Of a stretch of 5,470 bases of DNA, positions 1-5,470 are shown piece by piece. How positions within the stretch are numbered: the stretch's first letter is position 1; each line of letters begins with the position of its first letter. This DNA is from Ardenticatenales bacterium (lineage in GTDB: Bacteria; Chloroflexota; Anaerolineae; Ardenticatenales; Ardenticatenaceae). Both the position numbers and the translations under genes were made by a program. The notes under the pieces were generated by a model. That model was not told where the DNA came from and searched no databases. It saw only the letters and a program-made list of their open reading frames with translations. The stretch covers positions 1 through 5,470 of the forward strand of contig JACCSL010000837.1 of the NCBI GenBank assembly GCA_013812995.1, in the 5' to 3' direction.

Positions 1-79
1 CCCTCACCCCCACGTCGCTTCGCTCCGTGGCCCCTCGCCCGAAATCGGGAGAGGGGCGGCCGCAGGCCGGGGAGAGGGC
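1..79. repeat. Nested palindromic (cloverleaf-like) intergenic element
   Basis: An outer stem pairs 1-10 with 69-78 with one mismatch. It encloses three smaller arms: 10-14 with 26-30 (CCACG/CGTGG), 31-42 with 45-56 (12 positions, one mismatch, around GAAATC), and a short GGCC/GGCC arm at 58-61 with 65-68. The C-rich left half and G-rich right half resemble dispersed palindromic repeats of the 'CCCTCACCCC...GGGGAGAGGG' kind that I recall from intergenic regions of Chloroflexota and cyanobacteria. That resemblance is from memory and was not searched. The element starts at the window edge, so its left border is unknown. It has no T-tract, so a classical terminator role is not supported. No coding capacity of its own is evident. 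Confidence 0.6.
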
Positions 80-241
80 CACCACGCAGAGCCACCCCTC
101 AACCACAAATTCCATCAGAACCAGCAATATGTTATTGGGCAATGTGCGGATGATTTAGAACGAGGGGCGCTCATTACGGTTCAAACTGGGCGAATTCGAA
201 TCCGTCACCTTCCTATCATTGCTGATGTGGATGAAAGCTGA
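80..241 (+). pseudogene. C-terminal remnant of a DUF5615 (PIN-like, COG4634) protein
   Basis: The frame ending at TGA 239-241 reads, from about base 119, NQQYVIGQCADDLERGAL and then ITVQTGRIRIRHLPI. The pattern 'L-x-x-GALITV-x-x-GRIRIR-x-LPI' is what I recognise as the C-terminal strand pair of DUF5615/COG4634 proteins. These are predicted PIN-like nucleases, often the toxin partner of a small DUF433 antitoxin. No start codon with a ribosome binding site precedes it. The frame stays open leftwards to the window edge, but bases 1-79 there are the palindromic element and translate into Gly/Pro/Arg-rich sequence unlike this family. I infer a gene broken or tail-replaced by the element, with any N-terminal part left of the window. 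The stretch is visibly more AT-rich than the genes around it, which fits a mobile toxin-type gene. It could instead be the end of an intact gene with an in-frame insertion. Confidence 0.45.
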
Positions 242-259
242 TTTTCTTGCGAGGTCCCA

Positions 260-1123
260 ATGCCCACCCACTTTCTGCTCGTTGACGGTCATTCCATCGC
301 CTTTCGCGCCTTTCACGCGCTGCCGGACAGCCTCCGCGACCCGGCGGGAGAGTCGGTTCAGGTGGTTTACGGCTTCCTCTCTATTCTCTTCAAGCTGATT
401 ACCGAACTAAAGCCGGAACTCGTTGCCGTCGTCTTTGACGAGGGGCGGCCCTTCCGCGAGGAGTTCTTTCCGGAGTACAAGGCGGGGCGGCAGGAGATTG
501 ACCCCGCTGTTGAGCGGCAGGTGGCGCGGCTCGATACAGCGCTGGAGGCAATGGACATTCCACGCTACCGCGCTGCTGGCTACGAGGCCGACGATGTGAT
601 TGCCACGCTCGCCACCCAAGCCCACGCGCATGAGGACATCCACACGATTATCCTCAGCGGTGACCGCGATCTCTTCGGCCTGATTGGCCCGCGAAGCACC
701 ATTCTCTATCCGACCCGTTCCATGAAAGAGGCGGAGCACTACGACGCCGCGCGGCTGTATGAGCGCTGGGCCATCGAGCCCACACAGGTGGCTGATTTCA
801 AGGCGCTCGTTGGCGATAGCAGCGACAACATCCCTGGCGTGCGGGGCATCGGTGAGAAGAGCGCGGCAGCGCTCCTCCAGCAGTTCGGCACCCTGGAGGC
901 GATCTACGCCGACCTGGCAGCGGTGGCCGCCGCTCGCACACGGAAGGCCCTGGAAGCAGGCCACGAGAGCGCCCTGCTCAGCCAGCGGCTAGCAACGCTT
1001 GTCCATGATGTACCCCATATTCACTTTGATCCCAGTGCCTGCCGCCTAGCCTATGACCGCGCCCGCGTCGAGGGCGTCTTCGACACCCTCGGCTTTGACT
1101 CTCTGCGGAAGCGGCTACCATAA
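260..1123 (+). CDS. Stand-alone 5'-3' exonuclease (PolA N-terminal domain type)
   Basis: This 287-residue protein matches the 5' nuclease domain of DNA polymerase I, which removes RNA primers and 5' flaps using two metal ions. The acidic ligands are in order: D9 (LLVDGHS), D60 (VVFDEG), E109/D111/D112 (GYEADDVIA), D135/D137 (SGDRDL), and D186/D189 (VGDSSDNIPGV). The arch-region motif PEYKAGR is at 71-77. A helix-hairpin-helix DNA-binding segment follows at about 193-210 (GVRGIGEKSAAALLQQFG). The protein stops after the 5' nuclease C-terminal region with TAA, and no polymerase domain follows, so it is a single-domain exonuclease. The ATG at 260 is preceded by GAGGT at 251-255 with 4-nt spacing. 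It begins 18 nt after the upstream remnant's stop and is followed by the repeat array before ftsH. Family assignment is firm. Whether it supplements a full PolA or replaces its nuclease function cannot be told here. Confidence 0.93.
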   Translation: MPTHFLLVDGHSIAFRAFHALPDSLRDPAGESVQVVYGFLSILFKLITELKPELVAVVFDEGRPFREEFFPEYKAGRQEIDPAVERQVARLDTALEAMDIPRYRAAGYEADDVIATLATQAHAHEDIHTIILSGDRDLFGLIGPRSTILYPTRSMKEAEHYDAARLYERWAIEPTQVADFKALVGDSSDNIPGVRGIGEKSAAALLQQFGTLEAIYADLAAVAAARTRKALEAGHESALLSQRLATLVHDVPHIHFDPSACRLAYDRARVEGVFDTLGFDSLRKRLP

Positions 1124-1202
1124 CCGTTGGAGCGGAAGAGCGTTGGAGCGATAGAGCGTTTGCCGTTGTTCCAACGCTCCAACGTTCCAACGCTCCAACG
1201 CT
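1124..1202. repeat. Symmetric 16-nt repeat array forming a long imperfect hairpin
   Basis: CGTTGGAGCG occurs at 1125-1134 and 1141-1150, 16 nt apart. Its reverse complement CGCTCCAACG occurs at 1175-1184 and 1191-1200, also 16 nt apart. The four copies are exactly symmetric about one centre. The right half is a perfect tandem duplication of GTTCCAACGCTCCAAC (1168-1183 and 1184-1199). The left half is a two-copy repeat with two differences (1125-1140 and 1141-1156). Bases 1138-1150 can pair with 1175-1187, and 1125-1134 with 1191-1200, around a central loop of about 24 nt. Alternatively, 1139-1150 pairs perfectly with 1191-1202 over 12 bp. It starts directly at the stop codon of the exonuclease gene. 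It could help end that transcript, but there is no T-run, so I call it a repeat rather than a terminator. Confidence 0.75.
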
Positions 1203-1247
1203 TCGGGGGCACGTCGCGTGCTTGGGAGTATCTACTGTATTGATAGC

Positions 1248-1253
1248 AAGGAG
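1248..1253 (+). promoter_or_regulatory. Ribosome binding site fixing the ftsH start
   Basis: AAGGAG lies 6 nt before the ATG at 1260. This decides against the in-frame GTG at 1218, which would add 14 residues without a comparable site and with a less typical N-terminus. Confidence 0.85.
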
Positions 1254-1259
1254 CGTGGT

Positions 1260-3233
<1,974 letters not shown>

Positions 3234-3239
<6 letters not shown>

Positions 3240-3743
3240 TCCCTCATCCTCGGCCCGTCGCTCCTCGTCACTACTTCTTGAGGGCGGCGGGCTGGGCGGC
3301 AGACTCGCCCCGCCGGATGGGTCATCAGGGGATTTATTCAGGAAGGCATCAATGATGGAGAGTTGCGTTTCCTGGTAGGGTTCCTTGTCCCAGTGTACCT
3401 GGCCGCCCAGGTGCAATACCACCACCCACAGCGCGCGCGAATAGCGGTAGAAGGCGATGGGGAAAATCAGAGCATACGCAGACCACAGGAGCAGATGCAC
3501 CCAGGTCGGCCACTCGAAGAACATCTCGCTCGCGCTGTAGCCGACCAGAAAGAGGAAGGCGGTTACGAGAATCGAGATTGTCATGCCACCCGTGACCTCC
3601 CCCTCGTGCCGCTCGAAGCGAACATAGCAGTGGGGGCAGAGCGTATTCATCGTGAACCAGTTCTTGAACAGCTTTCCCTGCTCGCAAACCGGACACTTTA
3701 ACCGGATTCCTGTGTCCCAGAAAAGTTCAAGAACGGTACGCAT
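3234..3743 (-). CDS. DUF983 family zinc-ribbon membrane protein
   Basis: This 169-residue protein has two CPxC pairs (C17/C20 and C36/C39), which form a predicted zinc ribbon. Two membrane helices follow (about 54-70 and 79-98), then the segment LWVVVLHLGGQVHWD. This order (zinc ribbon, linker FERHEGE, two helices) is the DUF983 layout; the molecular function of the family is not established. The last 30 or so residues are a Pro/Ser-rich then acidic tail (SLPPSPPPSRSSDEERRAED) beyond the conserved domain. The ATG at 3743 is chosen because a perfect AAGGAGG (3755-3749) sits 5 nt upstream. A GTG at 3782 would add 13 residues and overlap the preceding stop (GTGA), but it has only a weak, distant GGAG. 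It is the last gene of a leftward cluster, and its TGA lies inside the end of ftsH on the other strand. Confidence 0.85.
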
Positions 3744-3748
3744 CCCTG

Positions 3749-3755
3749 CCTCCTT
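3749..3755 (-). promoter_or_regulatory. Ribosome binding site of the DUF983 gene
   Basis: AAGGAGG on the minus strand, 5 nt before the ATG at 3743. It is the strongest Shine-Dalgarno sequence in the window. It supports the shorter DUF983 protein and suggests that this gene can be initiated independently of its upstream neighbour. Confidence 0.8.
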
Positions 3756-3778
3756 GCATCTCGTCTGCGTTTGTATCT

Positions 3779-4177
3779 TCACTGCACCGTCAACTGCTCC
3801 GCCAGCCAGCCGCCCGCCAACACGATCCCCAGAATCCAGAGCGCGAGGACCAGGACGGCACCGAGTCGGCTCACAGGTCGTCCCTCGGCCATGCGAAGCG
3901 CGGCCTCTGCGCGAGCATCCCGTATCACCTCTTCAGGGATGAGGCGCAGGGCAACCCAGAGGCCCAGTGGTAACAGCAGCGCATCATCCAACAGCCCCAG
4001 GAGGGGAATGAAGTCCGGGATAAGATCGATGGGACTGAGGGCGTAACCGACCACCAGGGCCACGAAGAACCGGGCCGCCCAGGGCGTGCGCGCGTCCTGA
4101 TAAGCCAGATAGAGCACCAGCGTCTCGGACTTCAGGTGTGTTATGGTTGCCTTCCAGCGGGCGGCCAGTTTTTTCAT
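3779..4177 (-). CDS. DUF1232 (YkvA-like) membrane protein
   Basis: This 132-residue protein carries the DUF1232 signature ALSPIDLIPDFIPLLGLLDD at 46-65, within a hydrophobic stretch (about 37-80). The family includes B. subtilis YkvA and has no settled biochemical role. A further hydrophobic helix at about 106-124 (VLVLALWILGIVLAGGW) suggests a second or third membrane pass. The N-terminus is basic (MKKLAARWK) without a cleavable signal. The ATG starts 3 nt after the stop of the S4 gene, and only a weak GATGAG-like site precedes it, inside that gene. Translation is therefore probably coupled to the upstream reading frame. The family call is confident; the function is unknown. Confidence 0.88.
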   Translation of the reverse strand: MKKLAARWKATITHLKSETLVLYLAYQDARTPWAARFFVALVVGYALSPIDLIPDFIPLLGLLDDALLLPLGLWVALRLIPEEVIRDARAEAALRMAEGRPVSRLGAVLVLALWILGIVLAGGWLAEQLTVQ

Positions 4178-4180
4178 CTG

Positions 4181-4417
4181 CTACTCATCGGAGGACGCCT
4201 CTTCCTTCTCTGAGCCAATCCGGTAAACTTCTCCATTGACCTCAATGCTATCCCCTGGGTAAATCTTCTTGCGGCGGCGTGTCTCCACTACCCCATTGAC
4301 CTTGACCTCGCCGCCCTGGATCATTCCCTTGGCCTCACCGCCTGTTCTGACGATGCCAGCGAGCTTCAACACCTGCTGCAATTCGATGTGTTCCTGCGGC
4401 TCATTCTCTTCCTGCAT
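4181..4417 (-). CDS. Small S4 domain RNA-binding protein (YbcJ/YaaA-like)
   Basis: This 78-residue protein is essentially one S4 domain. IELQQVLKLAGIVRTGGEAKG (split at residues 11-31) is the two-helix RNA-contact part. EVKVNGVVETRRRKKIYPGD (37-56) is the strand-turn segment with the basic RRRKK patch, and VNGEVYRI closes the fold. Stand-alone S4 proteins bind structured RNA, often rRNA; this one's target is unknown. Acidic residues flank the fold at both ends. The start is taken as the ATG at 4417, behind a G-rich GGGGGAGGG (4427-4419) that lies unusually close. A TTG at 4432 would add five residues but has a poorer site. It is the first gene of the leftward cluster, 3 nt ahead of the DUF1232 gene. 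Confidence 0.87.
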   Translation of the reverse strand: MQEENEPQEHIELQQVLKLAGIVRTGGEAKGMIQGGEVKVNGVVETRRRKKIYPGDSIEVNGEVYRIGSEKEEASSDE

Positions 4418-4445
4418 ACCCTCCCCCTGCAAAGATCATCGTTCC

Positions 4446-4473
4446 AAGGCTAAAGCGTAAGGGCTAAAACGTA
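4446..4473. repeat. 14-bp tandem repeat, two copies
   Basis: AAGGCTAAAGCGTA (4446-4459) is followed directly by AGGGCTAAAACGTA (4460-4473), differing at two positions. A third, degenerate start (AAAAGGCAA) follows. It sits upstream of both divergent genes. It could be a regulator binding array or part of a dispersed intergenic repeat; the sequence alone does not decide. Confidence 0.55.
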
Positions 4474-4495
4474 AAAAGGCAATGGGAAATTGCTG

Positions 4496-4525
4496 TTTAC
4501 TTTTTGCCTTTTGCCCTGCTATACT
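4496..4525 (+). promoter_or_regulatory. Extended -10 promoter for xdhC
   Basis: TGCTATACT at 4517-4525 is an extended -10 element (TGn plus TATACT, one base from TATAAT). A weak -35-like TTTACT (4496-4501) lies 18 nt upstream. Normal spacing puts the transcription start at about 4531-4533, which is the ATG of xdhC. The inverted repeat TTGCCTTTT (4504-4512) lies in the spacer, where a bound protein could block transcription. Confidence 0.6.
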
Positions 4526-4531
4526 CCCCGC

Positions 4532-5320
4532 ATGTCCACGGCCCTCCTCTCTCTACTTCTCGACACGCTGGCGCGTGGAGAGGCCGTTGCCAGAGTGGTG
4601 GTTATGGAGGGCGCGGAACGTGCTCTTTGGGCTCTGGTACGAGCAAGTGACGCGCCAGGATGGGACGCATTGGGGGCCAGCGACGCAGTCCTGAACGAGG
4701 CTCGCCAGGCATTGCTCAACCGCCGCTCCGTGACGCTTCAACAAGAGGGCCGCGCCTACTGGATTGAGGTGCTTGGTAGCCCCCCCACCTTGCTCATCGT
4801 GGGGGCTGGTCACATTGCGGTTCCGCTGGCAATCCTTTGTGCCCTCTGTGAGTTTCGCGTGGTTGTGGTCGATGACCGACCGCAGTATGCCAACCGCGCT
4901 CGCTTCCCTGACGCGGCGGAGATTATCGTCGACGAGTTTACCACGACGATGCGCCGCTTTCCTTTTAATGCCGACACCTATGTGGTCCTGGTCACGCGCG
5001 GTCATACCCACGACATAGATTGCCTGGTGGAGGTTCTGGACCGACCGCATGGCTACATCGGGATGATCGGCTCGAAGCGGCGGGTGCAGGCGGTATGGAA
5101 GCTGCTAGAGCAGGAACGCGCCATCGTCCCCGAGCGACTGGGGCGCGTCTTTGCCCCCATCGGTCTGGACGTTGGCGCGGAGACGCCCGCCGAGATAGCC
5201 GTTGCCATCATGGCGGAGATCACGCTCGTGCGGCGCAGCGGCACCGGCCAACCCTTGAGTGACGCGCTGAGGGAGCGCGGCGCACGGGTTCACCAGGCAC
5301 GTATTCAACAGCGAAAGTAG
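4532..5320 (+). CDS. XdhC/CoxI family molybdenum hydroxylase maturation protein
   Basis: This 262-residue protein has the XdhC C-terminal Rossmann domain. Visible motifs are LLIVGAGHIAVPLA (87-100, nucleotide-binding loop), VVDDRPQYANRARFPDA (112-128), VTRGHTHD (154-161), YIGMIGSKRR (175-184) and PIGLDVGAETPAEIAVAIMAEI (209-230, split). XdhC proteins insert or sulfurate the molybdenum cofactor of xanthine dehydrogenase, CO dehydrogenase and related enzymes. The N-terminal 85 residues align only loosely with the XdhC_CoxI domain and lack its usual Gly/Cys motif (GGGCxE); DALGASDAVLNEARQAL holds that place. The start is taken as ATG 4532: there is no Shine-Dalgarno sequence, but an ideal -10 box ends 6 nt upstream, so the mRNA is probably leaderless. 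An ATG at 4490 would add 14 residues and would place the promoter inside the gene. A CoxG-like gene follows after 17 nt. Confidence 0.9.
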   Translation: MSTALLSLLLDTLARGEAVARVVVMEGAERALWALVRASDAPGWDALGASDAVLNEARQALLNRRSVTLQQEGRAYWIEVLGSPPTLLIVGAGHIAVPLAILCALCEFRVVVVDDRPQYANRARFPDAAEIIVDEFTTTMRRFPFNADTYVVLVTRGHTHDIDCLVEVLDRPHGYIGMIGSKRRVQAVWKLLEQERAIVPERLGRVFAPIGLDVGAETPAEIAVAIMAEITLVRRSGTGQPLSDALRERGARVHQARIQQRK

Positions 5321-5337
5321 AGAGCACTTTTGACGAT

Positions 5338-5470
5338 ATGAAAATTGAGGGACGCTACATCTTCCATGTACCCATCGAAGACGTCTATGAGGCCCTGCGG
5401 GATGAGGCGTTGCTCCGGCAAGCATTGCCCGGCCATGTCTATTTTAAGATGACCTCCCCCACGGAGTACG
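5338..5470 (+). CDS. CoxG-like SRPBCC protein, N-terminal part only
   Basis: Forty-four codons from ATG 5338 run off the window end. The start MKIEGRYIFHVPIEDVYEAL, followed by a segment ending in LRQALPGH, is the beginning of the CoxG/SRPBCC fold: a first strand 'M-x-I-x-G-x-Y-x-F-x-V-P', a helix 'xxVYEALRDE', and 'LxxALPG' in place of the common 'LARALPGC'. CoxG (COG3427) is an accessory protein of aerobic CO dehydrogenase, thought to help attach the enzyme to the membrane; homologues occur beside other molybdenum hydroxylases. It lies 17 nt after the XdhC gene on the same strand, which supports one operon. The only upstream purine-rich site (AGAGAG, 5319-5324) is 13 nt away, so reinitiation after xdhC is likely. 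The protein is cut by the window, so full length and C-terminal features are unknown. Confidence 0.8.
   Translation, partial: MKIEGRYIFHVPIEDVYEALRDEALLRQALPGHVYFKMTSPTEY

Larger units (their letters stand above)
4418..4531. other. Divergent intergenic region
   Basis: This gap separates the leftward S4 gene from the rightward xdhC gene and must hold promoters for both. It contains a 14-bp tandem repeat, an inverted repeat (AAAAGGCAA 4474-4482 with TTGCCTTTT 4504-4512, 21-nt loop) and a good rightward promoter (4496-4525). I found no equally clear -35/-10 pair for the leftward direction. Confidence 0.7.

Noticed and set aside
407..964. Long minus-strand open frame opposite the exonuclease gene (185 codons)
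   Set aside because: It lies wholly antisense to a gene with all its catalytic motifs. Its product shows no recognisable family, and long antisense frames are expected in GC-rich DNA.
1124..1202. The repeat array as a small CRISPR
   Set aside because: Units are 16 nt with no distinct spacers, and half of them are inverted, which is incompatible with a CRISPR array.
1124..1202. The repeat array as an intrinsic terminator of the exonuclease gene
   Set aside because: A strong stem can form, but no T-run follows it on either strand. It may still affect transcription by another route.
1222..1243. TTGGGA and TATTGA as an ftsH promoter
   Set aside because: The hexamers are 14 nt apart (1222-1227 and 1238-1243), too close for a standard promoter, and no better pair was found.
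3241..3284. CCCTCA/TGAGGG inverted repeat just after ftsH as a terminator
   Set aside because: A 6-bp stem with a loop of over 30 nt and no T-run is too weak, and it lies inside the DUF983 coding region.
3363..3942. Two overlapping plus-strand frames opposite the DUF983 and DUF1232 genes
   Set aside because: The opposite strand carries clear zinc-ribbon, membrane and DUF1232 motifs. These frames are low-complexity and unmatched to any family I know.

Overview
This window looks like ordinary chromosomal DNA from a GC-rich bacterium. Chloroflexota is my best guess. It rests on the mix of genes (an XdhC/CoxG pair, a DUF983 protein, a COG4634/DUF5615-type remnant) and on the style of the intergenic palindromes; no marker gene settles it. 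I see no rRNA, tRNA, CRISPR array, transposase or phage gene.

Layout. Bases 1-79 hold a nested palindromic element that folds on paper like a cloverleaf. It is followed by the AT-richer, in-frame C-terminal end of what looks like a DUF5615 (PIN-like, COG4634) toxin-type protein, ending at 241. Next is a stand-alone 5'-3' exonuclease of the PolA N-terminal type (260-1123), then a symmetric set of 16-nt repeats (1124-1202), then a complete ftsH (1260-3239). On the opposite strand lies a tight three-gene cluster transcribed leftwards: an S4 RNA-binding protein (4417-4181), a DUF1232/YkvA-like membrane protein (4177-3779) and a DUF983 zinc-ribbon membrane protein (3743-3234). The last of these runs tail-to-tail into ftsH with a 6-nt overlap. 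A divergent intergenic region (4418-4531) separates this cluster from a rightward pair: an XdhC-family protein (4532-5320) and the first 44 codons of a CoxG-like SRPBCC protein (5338 to the window end).

How the genes relate. FtsH (membrane protein quality control) and the exonuclease (DNA flap/RNA primer processing) are housekeeping functions that are merely adjacent. The minus-strand genes are packed closely enough to be one transcript; nothing in their families ties them to one pathway. The XdhC-CoxG pair points to maturation of a molybdenum hydroxylase such as aerobic CO dehydrogenase, whose structural genes would lie outside the window, most likely to the right.

No new multi-gene system is evident. 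The points most worth a second look are the palindromic element lying in the frame of the DUF5615 remnant, the exactly symmetric repeat array before ftsH, and the apparently leaderless start of xdhC directly behind an extended -10 promoter.
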